A stretch of 64,000 nucleotides of DNA from Daldinia sp. FL1419 (lineage: Eukaryota > Ascomycota > Sordariomycetes > Xylariales > Hypoxylaceae), in the NCBI GenBank assembly GCA_025201765.1, contig MU623372.1, positions 124,001-188,000 on the forward strand, read 5' to 3'. Under the pieces are notes generated by a model. That model had not been told where the DNA came from. It worked only from the letters and a program-made list of their open reading frames with translations, and searched no databases. Position numbers and translations under genes: made by a program. Positions 1-11,200 of the stretch are shown here, piece after piece. Numbering within the stretch: the first letter of the stretch is position 1; each line of letters starts with the position of its first letter.

Positions 1-1672
1 CGTTAGATGGATGATGCGATTCAAACTCGGACGAGAAACTCGGAAATATTCGGTGTGTGTAATTATTCCGATTAATACCATCCGAGTACCCAGGTACCGG
101 ATGAAAAGTTGCAAGTGATGAAGGTTATGTTTATGTTGTATTGTGTTGTATTGTGTTGGTGTTGGTTGACGGCGCAGAAATTTGTCAATTACATCGATAC
201 CTCCGCCTTTTCACGATATAATATGTATAATAACTATCTACACCGGATCAAATGAAAAGAACCCAAAACAAAAATTTATTAAAAAAATACCGATCAAGCT
301 TAATGTACTTACTGTGCCAGATCCCGACAATCTGGGTTCAACCACAGCGCCCCAAAACCCAAGTCCATGGATTAAGGCAAAGACCATCGGGAGCATCTGC
401 CCGTTATCGGGGCATAGGTTCCTATGGTAGTTTTGTGCAATCGTATGGGGTGGGAATGGGTGTATTCGGTGTATTTCCCACGGGTGTATAGATTGTAATA
501 AGTTGTAAGGGTGCCTCCCGCGCCGTCGAGATTCGGCTCATCCCGATGCCACAAGCCCGTAGATCTCGATTATAGGGATTTCAAGGGCTAATCTACCTTA
601 AGGGCTCCAAAAACCTTATTGCGACCACGTAACTTTGTTTTTCTTTTTCAATATAAGACCCATCCAGGCTTAATTGGATTTATTAGTAGCATCGTCGGAA
701 ACCATAAAAATGGTGTCGGCAATTTCAACCTGAGGCGCGGCCGAGTAGCAACTAAAATGCTCCACCACCGAAAAAAAAACACATAGCGACAGTTTAAACG
801 TCATCCGGCATATCAATCGTAATTTGTTACACTACGTACGACGTGGATATCCAATAATCTTAAATTCCTGGTAATAAAATAGGCAATCCGGTCCAATTTG
901 ACTCAGATATATATAGATTAGATTGCAGGTGTATTTTTGCATATTTTGCTGTAAGATGGCGGATGAGTGCATGGTTTTTCTCCAAAAGGTGCAGAACATG
1001 AAAGGTCTTGTACAATACAACAATCAGGTACTTTAGGTACCCAGGTAAGTAGGTATGCATTACCCAAGGTACCTCTTGCGTAGGGCTAATAAAAGGTAGG
1101 TCACAATGTGGCTGTCTCGAATTCAAGCCTTAACTTTAGGCAGGTTAGTTATTAATAATTATCTACCTAGTTATTGTTCACTAGACTTGGCAAATCCGTG
1201 CATGAGCCACCAGCTGCGCGAGGCTGAACTCTCTTTATCTTATCCTGTATCGAGATCAAATCATAAATGTCATTCCAACATTGACAACGTCAATTTATCA
1301 CGTATCTAGCTATCAAATTCACGCGATGCATATATACAAACTAATATGCAAAAATTAAATCCCGGTCCAAAAGTATAGTAAAAAGAAAGGAATATCATCT
1401 GAGCTGAGCTAGTTTCTTTACTACCGGCGGATCAAGAGGATTAATATGTCATTCGTAACCATTCAACGCGACTGCAATTGAGACAGGGCATCACGAAATC
1501 AGCCTTACCATAGCCGCGCCAAAAAAAAAATAACGCGTGCTCCAAGGCCTCTATATCGACTCATACATTCGAGCATCATACAAGGTTTTTATCTATCCAA
1601 CATAGGAAAATATCTTATGTATAATATCTGCACGCTCATCTCCATAACGTGCTTGCCCAAGATCCATCCAAG
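1..1672. other. intergenic, no gene seen
   Basis: No reading frame here begins with ATG and shows a recognisable domain. The longest frames are under 90 codons and most begin with TTG or GTG. The stretch is AT-rich. It should hold the upstream control region of the rad3 gene that starts at 1673, but I see no clear core promoter. Confidence 0.6.
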
Positions 1673-4146
1673 ATGAAGTTCTTTATTGACGATCTTCCCG
1701 TTCTTTTTCCGTATCCACGGATATACCCAGAGCAATATGCGTATATGTGTGACCTTAAACGGACTCTGGATGCAGGCGGGCATTGTGTCCTAGAGATGCC
1801 TTCGGGGACCGGGAAAACCGTCTCCCTACTATCATTGATTATCGCATATCAACAACATTACCCTGAACACAGGAAGCTCATCTATTGCTCTCGTACCATG
1901 TCAGAAATCGAGAAGGCATTAGCAGAACTTAAAGCTCTGATGAAGTTCAGAGCCGACGAACTTGGCCACGTAGAAGATTTCCGCGGCCTCGGTCTTACAA
2001 GTCGTAAGAATCTCTGCCTCCATCCCTCGGTCAAGAGGGAAAAGAGCGGTTCCGTCGTGGATGCCAGGTGTCGTAGTTTGACTGCTGGCTTCGTCAAGGA
2101 AAAGAAGGATAAAGGCGAAAGCGTCGAGACATGCGTATACCATGATAATCTGGATCTCCTGGAATCGCACAATCTCATACCTAATGGCGTATGGACTCTT
2201 GATGGTCTCCTGAGATACGGCGAAGAGCATAAGCAGTGTCCTTATTTTACATCAAGACGAATGGTAAGTTTTCCTAAATTCTAACACCTAAGATATGCGT
2301 TATTAGAGGCCCGAAGCTCACGTTTTACGAAATATAGATGCAATATTGCAACGTCATAATTTACTCTTACCATTACCTGCTAGACCCCAAGATAGCAGAA
2401 CGTGTATCCAAGGAACTCTCGAAGGATTGCATTGTCGTCTTTGATGAGGCTCACAACATAGACAACGTCTGTATCGAGTCTTTAAGTACGGATATCACCA
2501 ATGAATCCCTAAAGAGGGCCACCAAGGGTGCACAAAGCCTAGAACGTAAGATTACGGAGATGAAAGAGACGGACCGGGAGCAACTAGAAAATGAATATCA
2601 GAAACTAGTAGAGGGCCTTCGAGATGCCGACGAGGCTCGGCAGGAGGATACCTTTATGGCGAACCCGGTTCTACCTGATGACTTGCTGAAGGAAGCAGTC
2701 CCTGGGAATATCCGGAGAGCCGAGCATTTTATTGCCTTCCTGAGACGATTCATTGAATATCTCAAATCGCGTATGATGGTCCGACAGGTCATATCCGAAA
2801 CACCACCATCGTTCCTAGCGCATCTCAAGGAACACACCTTTATCGAGAAGAAACCTTTACGCTTCTGTGCGGAAAGGTTAACATCCCTTGTGAGGACGCT
2901 TGAATTAACTAGTATAGAAGACTACCAACCGCTACAGGAAGTAGCTACATTTGCGACTCTTGTCGCTACGTACGAAAAAGGATTTTTGTTAATCCTCGAG
3001 CCCTTCGAGTCGGACACCGCCGAAGTACCAAACCCGGTCTTGCATTTCACATGCTTAGATGCGGCAATCGCTATAAAACCCGTGTTTGACAGGTTTAGCT
3101 CCGTTATTATCACTTCTGGCACTATCTCGCCCCTAGAAATGTATCCAAAGATGCTAGGCTTCAACACAGTCGTACAAGAGTCGTACACAATGACCCTAGC
3201 TAGAAGATCCTTCTTACCGATGATTGTTACCCGAGGAAGTGATCAAGCTACAATCTCGACTAGTTTCGCAGTCAGGAATGAGCCGAGTGTCGTACGCAAT
3301 TACGGAAACCTCTTGACCGAATTCGCAAGGATTACCCCAGACGGCATGGTGGTGTTTTTCCCATCCTATTTGTACATGGAATCTATCATTAGCATGTGGC
3401 AGGGCATGGGAATTTTAGACGAGGTCTGGAAGTACAAGCTGATTTTGGTCGAAACCCCCGACGCTCAGGAAACTTCGCTTGCGCTTGAGACATATCGCAT
3501 GGCATGCTGCAACGGCAGAGGAGCAGTCCTCCTTTGCGTGGCCCGTGGAAAAGTCTCGGAAGGTATCGATTTCGACCACCAATACGGCCGAACTGTGTTG
3601 TGTATCGGTGTTCCTTTTCAATACACGGAATCACGTATCCTGAAGGCAAGGCTACAATTCCTCCGAGAAACATACCGTATTCGGGAAAATGACTTCCTAT
3701 CTTTCGACGCCATGCGCCACGCCGCTCAATGTCTGGGACGTGTGCTCCGAGGTAAAGACGACTACGGAATCATGGTGTTAGCTGACCGCCGGTTCCAAAA
3801 GAAGCGGCTTCAACTCCCTAAATGGATTAACCAGGCCATGCAAGAAGTGGACGGGAATCTAAGTACTGATATGGCTGTAATCACCGCAAAGCGCTTCTTA
3901 CGAGACATGGCGCGGCCTTTCAAGGCTAAAGACCAAGAAGGGATCAGCATGTGGAGTCTCGAGGACCTTAGAGAATATCAGAAGAAGGTTGACGAGGAAC
4001 GGATTAAAGAACTACAGGATGAAAGCGTGGCTGTCGAGGCGATGCGTAGAGCACAGGCGCTGCAGGCCATGCAGAACTACAACGACGACTTCGATATGGA
4101 TGACGACGATCTTGATGAGGGCATGATGCAGCTCGACCCCGCGTGA
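1673..4146 (+). CDS. rad3: TFIIH ATP-dependent DNA helicase XPD/Rad3
   Basis: This encodes the 5'-3' helicase of TFIIH, needed for nucleotide excision repair and RNA polymerase II initiation in the nucleus. Exons are 1673-2263 and 2338-4146, with a phase-0 intron of 74 nt (GTAAGT...ATAG), giving 799 residues; family members have about 760-780. The start is the ATG that gives MKFFIDDLPVLFPYP, as in other family members; the frame upstream is open but has no ATG. Visible motifs are Walker A GTGKT (45-49), the four Fe-S cysteines C115, C133, C154 and C189 with the family spacing, DEAH (about 233-236), and motif VI HAAQCLGRVLRG near residue 680. The C-terminus is acidic (DMDDDDLDEG). It converges on prp3. 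All key residues are present. Confidence 0.97.
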
Positions 4147-4478
4147 GCGAGGACGGAAAGGAGGGAGTCGTCAGCCCGATGTTCTCTACAACAATCAAAT
4201 CGCTTTGGTCCTTGGGGTTCTCTGGGCGTTAAAATTGATCAACTAGCACCGCGAGGGATTGGAGATAATTAATACAAAATTGATCAAGACTTCAACTACC
4301 TACCTATGTAATACCGAATCACCAACATACTCACTCGTAATTCTTTTCCTTTTCCTTTTTTTTTTTTTTTTTAGCATTCGTGAAGTTCTATTATAATCTC
4401 CTAGCCTAGCCTAGCCTAGCCTAAGCTAGCCGTCTGATTGACTGTTATATACCCATAAGAGTACAGAAGCAGGTAACT
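4147..4478. other. convergent 3' intergenic with small repeats
   Basis: This spacer lies between the convergent rad3 and prp3 stop codons and should hold both 3' UTRs. It contains a homopolymer T run near 4357-4373 and a short CCTAG tandem of about four units near 4401-4425. No gene is seen. Confidence 0.6.
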
Positions 4479-5954
4479 CTAGTGCGTAGACTTCGCGAGA
4501 TTCCAAAAATTCTCCAACCTGGACTTCGACAGGACGTCCCTCGCCTCGCTATCCATCTCGCAGACCTTCGAGCCCCATTTCCTGAACGCGCGGGATTTGA
4601 CCTCTCCCTCAAATATCAATTTGCACTGGTTCTCCGTCAAATCCTTTAAACGGCCCCCTTCGTTCTCTGCTTTGAGCCATTCCTTCAAAGCATCACCTCG
4701 CGCGTCTTTTTCACGGGAAGGTAGGTTTTCGGTCCAGTTGATGCGGTTTAGCAGCAGTTTCTTGTAGCGCTTGATAGACCACTCGCCGCCTTCGGCGATG
4801 ACCAGGTTTTGCTTCGGGTGCATGATGACCAAGCCAGTGAGGGCCAGCTGATCGGCATTGACGTTGATCTTGTAGCGGTGTTGGCCGTTTGCTAGGCTGT
4901 TGATCTTGAATACGAGCATGTGTAGACCCTTGGCCGCGTCCTTTTCTTGGTTCGTGGCTAGTTTCTCTTGCTTTTGCTCTTTGGTCAACTTCCGCTCCTC
5001 GTTCGCTTGCAGGTGCTTGTTGTGTCGGTCTGCGATCTCGCGGTTCACGCGTGCTTCGACGGCCGTGGGATCCTTGACGGCTTCCTCGCCTAGAACACGC
5101 ATTAGGTTGCCCTTCTTGACCTTCGGCGGCGGCGCCGGGACCAGGCCGAGCCTAATCTTCGCTTGCTCTTCCTTGAGGTCGGCCATTCGGCGTTGGCGAC
5201 GTAGCTTAGCTTGTTCTGTAGCAGTGAGGTACATAGGCTTCGGAGGAGGGACGTTCTTGTCCTGGGGAGGTTCAATGGGGACAGGGTGTTGGATATATCT
5301 GGTAACTATTGCGTCTTCAGTGTCGATCTTTAGCACCTTGGGGTTTTCTATTTCGTCGTAGGTCTTGCCGTCTATCAAGCCTTCGTCCCACCATTCGACG
5401 TCCGGCGGGGCCTCGACCACAAAGTTCTTTTCGACGTCTTTGTCCTCGTCTATTCCGACCTTCCGCGTACCTGCCGCAATCTTCTTTTTCAGAGCCTCGA
5501 GCGCCGCTTGTCTTCGTAGCGCATTCGCTTGTTGTATATATTTGCCTTTCTGATTGAATATAAGTTGACGTGATTGTCTCGGCTTTGCGCCGGTAGCGCC
5601 CGGATTCGCGTCGAAATATGGATTGTTCTTAATTTCGTCTGGCGATGTACCGGACAGGTCGAGGGGTTTTTGTTTCGCCTGGGTCCTGTTGCTATCGTTA
5701 CGTGACCGCGAGCCTGAGCCGGGTTTGTAGTCGTTGGTCTTGCTGCCGCCTGGCTTCCATTGTCCGAGATCTTCCAATGCGGGATGGAGACCGACATTCA
5801 GGCCGCCCTTCGCCTTACTAGTTCCTATAGCTGCTGATACGCGCGCTTTCAATGCTGCTAGTTTAGCTGCTTTATCGGTGGCGGACTCCGGTTTCTGTAC
5901 TCGAGACCCAGCGTCATTGCGCGGGCCGAGGCCTGGCGAGCCGTGTCGTTCCAT
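4479..5954 (-). CDS. prp3: U4/U6 snRNP splicing factor Prp3
   Basis: A single exon of 491 residues starting at the ATG at 5954. It is a U4/U6 small nuclear ribonucleoprotein protein that stabilises the U4/U6 duplex in the tri-snRNP. The sequence shows the Prp3 core from about residue 110 (NPYFD, then the QRQL-like basic helix and a stretch with VEWWDEGL) and a conserved central block (HPVPIEPP, then the LRRQRRMADLKEEQ and IRLGL region). The C-terminal domain (former DUF1115) contains NVNADQLALTG, GGEWSIKRYKKLLLNRI and W-EN near residues 370-430. The N-terminal about 110 residues are polar and low in conservation. The protein is shorter than human PRPF3 (683 aa) because it lacks the N-terminal PWI domain, which is usual in fungi. 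It converges with rad3. Confidence 0.92.
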   Translation of the reverse strand: MERHGSPGLGPRNDAGSRVQKPESATDKAAKLAALKARVSAAIGTSKAKGGLNVGLHPALEDLGQWKPGGSKTNDYKPGSGSRSRNDSNRTQAKQKPLDLSGTSPDEIKNNPYFDANPGATGAKPRQSRQLIFNQKGKYIQQANALRRQAALEALKKKIAAGTRKVGIDEDKDVEKNFVVEAPPDVEWWDEGLIDGKTYDEIENPKVLKIDTEDAIVTRYIQHPVPIEPPQDKNVPPPKPMYLTATEQAKLRRQRRMADLKEEQAKIRLGLVPAPPPKVKKGNLMRVLGEEAVKDPTAVEARVNREIADRHNKHLQANEERKLTKEQKQEKLATNQEKDAAKGLHMLVFKINSLANGQHRYKINVNADQLALTGLVIMHPKQNLVIAEGGEWSIKRYKKLLLNRINWTENLPSREKDARGDALKEWLKAENEGGRLKDLTENQCKLIFEGEVKSRAFRKWGSKVCEMDSEARDVLSKSRLENFWNLAKSTH

Positions 5955-6699
5955 GATATATATATTGATTATACGCTTCGGGTGTTATGAGACGGATGGA
6001 CGAAGTTGTTGAAATAAGCAGGTAGGTATGTTGGGAGTAGTCAAGGAGGTATTTGACGATGATCTTGGTGTTGGACGAAGAAAGGTTACCTTGGACAAGG
6101 TGCCACACGCTGCAAAAGCAAGGTACTAATTGTACATAACTAGTACTATTTTTTAGTTTTGCCAGTACCAATTGGTGTGGGTACCTTCCAGGCTTGCTTG
6201 ATTCTTAGCTAAGAGGATGTTATGTTCCGTAAGCGGTGCTTTGCTGGTGGCTCGTGCCAACTTTGGCATATAATCTGCTGAAATATGGTTCAATTATGGG
6301 GTAATTTCTATTACGTATATGCCTTAAGTTTTTTTAAGGTTTTTTATTAGGATAAAATTATGCTGAACCGGGGTAGTGTGATTACGTAGCTGGAACTACC
6401 TCTATGGAACAAACCCCTTCTAGGGTCTTGTCACACAACAAACTGAGAAAAATGATTATTGCAGAATTCAACTTATTCTTGTTGATTTTAGAATTGCTGA
6501 GGAGCGGTGAGGCCTTTATGGGAAATTACAACAAGGGAGATAATTTTCTAGGCTAACTGAGGCTTACTAATCCAACAAATATACGACATTCTGGTCTTTA
6601 GTTGAATATATCATCTCGAGCGCCAATTACCATTGCCAGCATTGACCTTGAATTATATCAGCAAAATATAAAACAAAGAGTTATTAGCATATAATTGTA
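5955..6699. other. intergenic, AT-rich, prp3 upstream side
   Basis: This is the upstream region of prp3 (transcribed leftwards), then AT-rich sequence leading into the decayed gene. No open frame has coding character. I see no clear regulatory site. Confidence 0.5.
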
Positions 6700-7491
6700 A
6701 GCTGTAGGAACTCACAGAGGCTGTGTGATTATGGCGGTGTTCCTTTTGGCTCAATTGGTTGCCGCTAAACCGAGCAATGCACCACAGTTCACCGATATAG
6801 ATCTTCTCGTCATCGAGCGGGTTGATGTTTCCAAGGAAACATATCATATCCGGCTCAGAGTTGTCGCTAGTCTTTAAGGCAAAGTAGGTGCCCCAGCGAA
6901 GTCCGTCTATCGTAATATTGTCACCATATTCGCTATTCGTTTCATGCCAGCATATCGAAGCACCGGTTTGTAGCTCGTATTCCCTCAGAGTCGTTGTGAA
7001 TTACTTACTAGCTAATGGACCAAGGGCTGTGGCCGAGTACAGTTTCAGTCGGCATATCCTGGTCGTTGGCTGTGTATTTATCTGTTTTAGGGGCCAGGTT
7101 GAAGAAGGTGTAGTCGTAGAAGTATGCAACAAACCGCATCGTATGCCAGTTGTCACTGCTTTCGAACGAGGTGTTGAAGACATCCTTCTCAATTAGATTA
7201 CCTATTCTCTTTAGCGAGGGTTTCAATATGCTCTGGTGGTGCCAATTGGAGGAACCTTGGGCCTCCATCTGCTGGTATCCCGGTGTCGAAGTCCAGCTCC
7301 GTACACTTTACCCCGAGATCATTCAGTTGTTGTTGGCTAATATACGTGGTGGAAGTCATCATAGGCTTAAGACGTTTGCATAACCTATGAAGCAGAGCCA
7401 CAGATGCTTGGCTAGGAGCCCGGACTCGCTGGGGATTCTTAGTCTGGCTTGAAGAAGACCTTTTGATAGATGATTGCGTGGAAATTAACAC
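6700..7491 (-). pseudogene. decayed gene of unknown family, possible BAH-like segment
   Basis: Three protein-like segments lie in order on the minus strand but in different frames. One spans about 7491-7198 (GVKCTELDFDTGIPADGG). One spans about 7268-7010 (HTMRFVAYFYDYTFFNLAPK). One spans about 6990-6700 (LRWGTYFALK...DEKIYIGELWCIARF). The last resembles the strand pattern of a bromo-adjacent homology (BAH) domain, where a 'YIGEL..I' strand is common; that is an inference. The first frame has no ATG at its upstream end, in-frame stops separate the blocks, and only the junction near 7010 looks like a splice donor (GTAAGT). The flanks are unusually AT-rich, which suits repeat-induced point mutation or simple decay. 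It could instead be a heavily intron-split gene that I failed to assemble. I do not recognise the family. Confidence 0.3.
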
Positions 7492-8278
7492 GGACTATGG
7501 GCTATTTTGCAGGATAGAATATGAGTAACTATACTTGGAAGGGTGTGTTAGATTAGTAGCCCTTTTAAGTAACTTGAAAATTCTCCTTTATTATAATTTC
7601 CCCTATAAGCTTCATTACTTAATAATGATTCTAAAAAGAATAATAATAATAAATTAAATTCTACCAAGTATCTACGGATACGCAAGCTTTCTTTTGCTTG
7701 ATGCAGTGTAGGCAGGAAAATGAGGTGGGCTTTTCGAGGCAATACTGGACCGTAAATGCAACAGGGAAGGTAATGTTAGTTATACTATAGTAATGAGTAA
7801 TGTAGGTAAATTATATAAAAAGGACTAAAATTAATTAAGAAAAGTAGTTACGGAGGGCTTACAGCTGGTTGCCTACCGGGAGCCTCGCGTGCGAGATTGA
7901 CGATAATTGAATTGAGGAGAGAAAAAGAGGAAGATCTAATTTACAGGTGGGGAGCTCTAGGGTTTCATAGGAGAGATAGATAGATATGTCACATGATCAC
8001 CCGTTTCTGCCGCATATCACCGCCAAAAAGTTGAAGCTCCAAAAAATTAGTTGATGCAGGACCCCACTAAAAAAAAGAGTTATCCTCGACTTATAAACTT
8101 TGGAACCAGCCGTCCAATACAATACTTAGAAAAGCGCAACGCTATGAGTTGATAGAGTTTTCTAAGACCGATTCGACTCTTCGCAAGCTCTAAAAATATT
8201 CTGCCCGTCCCAATTCGAAGTTCCAGAAGGCTTGGGAAGGTTGCGCGTCAGGCTATGAGGTTATAAGAACCGTTAACC
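7492..8278. other. AT-rich intergenic, RPA190 upstream region
   Basis: AT-rich sequence, especially 7550-7860 (runs of A/T with TAATAATAATAA near 7640), followed by the leader of the RNA polymerase I large-subunit gene starting at 8279. No gene is seen. Confidence 0.5.
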
Positions 8279-11200
8279 ATGAATATCTCACAGCCGATCT
8301 CGTCGGCTATCGACAGTGTCGACTTCGATTTCCTCACTCCCGCCGAGATTAAAGCTATTTCGGTTAAGAGGATCGAAAATCCAACCACATTCGATAGTCT
8401 TTTAAGTCCGATACCTGGTGGACTTTACGATCCTGCTCTTGGGGCGTGGGGAGATTCACCGTAAGTAGAAGTTTTAAATAACGGTGGCATATATCGCATG
8501 TTAACTCTGGTAGATGCACAACATGTAATCTCTCTCAGCCGAATTGTCCGGGCCATGTCGGCCATATTGATCTCCCAGTTCCTGTATATCACCCCGTTTT
8601 TATGGATCAGATCTTAAGATTACTTCGTGCGCAATGTCAATATTGTTTTCGCTTTCGAATGCGACGAGCCGACCTAAGCCTTGTCGCTTGCAAATTACGT
8701 CTTCTCCAATTCGGTCTTATCGACGCGGCTAATCACCTCGACGATATTACGGCCGATACTACGGATATAGAAGTTGAGGATGAAAACCTTTCCGATGGTG
8801 AGGAAAGCTCGGCGATTGACAAAATAACACGTATGAGGGAAGCATATACCCAGGCGACGCTGAAGAGCCATAGGATCGGGACTGCTGATATCAGAAAGGG
8901 CAAGCATGAGGGTGCATCTGAGGCAAGGAGAGAAGTGCTGAAGAACTTCTTCAGGGATATTACCAAGGGTAGAGCGTGCGCTACGTGCCAGGCGATATCT
9001 CCAAATTTCCGAAAGGACCGATTTGTCAAAATTTTCGAGAAGCCGCTCAGTGCCAAGGACCAAGCCAAAATGGCGCAACGCAATTTCGAGCAAAGAGATG
9101 CCTTGGCGATCAAGAGAAGAACCAAGGCAGACGTGGCTAAGAAGCGTAGCTACGAGACAGACGAAGGTATCGCCGATATTGATCTCCCGTCAAGTGAGGG
9201 AGAGCCCGACCAGGATAACGATGAAGAGGAAGAAGGCGAAGGCGAAGAGCTAGACGAAAATGGCGATGTAATAATGGCAGAAGCAGACAACGCTACCGTG
9301 AAAACCTCCAAGTCAAAAAAGGACACGCCAGCCAAGCCTCAGCAGCGCTACGTCAACTCGATGGAAGTCCAGGCTCGGCTCCAACTCCTGTTTGAAAAGG
9401 AACAAGAAATAATGGCCCTGGTATACAACTCGAGACCTCTGGGGAAAAAACTCGAAAAAATCCCCGCAGATAATTTCTTCATACAAACCGTGCTTGTTCC
9501 GCCTAACAAGTACCGCCCCGAAGCGCGACAAGGCGACGGAGGAATTGCTGAAGCCCAGCAAAACTCTCTCTATAAACAGATTCTTGCCTCTTGCGCGCGC
9601 ATTGCTCAGATACACAAGGAAATCACACAACATGGAAATGACCCCAATTCGACAGCTCGGCGGCGAGACATATCTGAGATGCATGAGGCCTGTGTTCAGC
9701 TTCAAGATAGCGTAAACTCTCTAATTGACCGCGATAGAAATCCTATCCGTGGAGCCGCTGGAAAGAGGAATGAGGATGGTATCAAGCAAAAACTTGAAAA
9801 GAAAGAAGGTCTCTTCCGGAAAAATATGATGGGTAAACGTGTCAACTATGCTGCACGAAGTGTTATTTCTCCGGATCCCAACATCGAGACGAGTGAAATC
9901 GGTGTCCCTCCCGTCTTCGCCAAAAAGCTAACCTATCCGGAGCCGGTGACCAGCCATAACTTCAGGGAAATGCAGCAAGCAGTTATTAATGGTGTTGACA
10001 AGTGGCCTGGTGCCGCCGCTATTGAGAATGAGAATGGGCAAATCATCAACCTGAAGAACAAATCCGTCGAAGATCGTGTCGCCCTAGCCAACCAGCTTCT
10101 TGCACCAACGAGTCAGGAGTATGCTGGTGTGAAGGGTAAAAAGGTCCATCGTCATCTCGGAAACGGCGACGTTGTGCTCATGAACCGACAGCCCACACTC
10201 CACAAGCCCTCTATCATGGGCCATCGAGCTAGAGTCCTACCCGGTGAAAAGACTATTCGTATGCACTACGCCAACTGTAACACGTACAATGCAGATTTCG
10301 ATGGTGACGAGATGAATATGCACTTCCCCCAGAACGAACTTGCTCGAGCAGAAGCCTTAAAGGTCGCCGACACCGATCATCAGTATCTATCCGCTACTGC
10401 TGGAAAGCCCCTCCGAGGTCTGATTCAGGATCATTTGTCAGTGTCCGTTGCGCTCTGTAATAAAGATACCTTCTTCGATAAAGGCGCCTATCAACAGCTT
10501 GTATATGGTGCTTTGCGACCCGAGAGCGGTCATATCACATCCGAGAGGCTTGAGCTCGTCCCGCCAGCTATCTTCAAACCTGCTAGGCGTTGGACAGGAA
10601 AACAGGTCATCACGACTATATTAAAGAACATGAAGCCGGTTGGATGTGGTGACCTCTGGCTCACCGGCAAATCACAATTAAAGCCGCCTTCTTGGGGTAA
10701 CTTCCTCGAAGAGAGTAATGTTCTGTTTAGCGACGGTGAATTTATTACTGGTATCCTCGATAAGTCACAGCTGGGCCCTAGCGCTGGTGGACTCATCCAC
10801 TCGATTCACGAGATTTGGGGTCCTGAACTTGCCGCCAAGCTACTCAGTTGTCTAGGCCGTCTTCTTACTCGTTACCTTAACATGCGCGCCTTTACCTGTG
10901 GTATGGATGATCTACGACTTACACCGGAAGGCGAGAAGAGTCGAAAGGAAAAGCTGAAGAGCGCCGACGTTATTGGGCTTGAAGTTGCTGCACAGTTCGT
11001 GAGCCTGGGTGACCGCCCCAACATTACCGGCACAGACGAGCTATTACTGGAACGATTGGAGGAAGTGATGCGCGACGATACGAAGCAAGAAGGTTTGGAT
11101 CGCATGATGAACTCGCGATCGCGTGATTTATCTAGCGAGGTCAACAAGACTCTTCCCGCAGGACTTGTGAAACAATTCCCCAAAAATCAAATGCAGTCTA

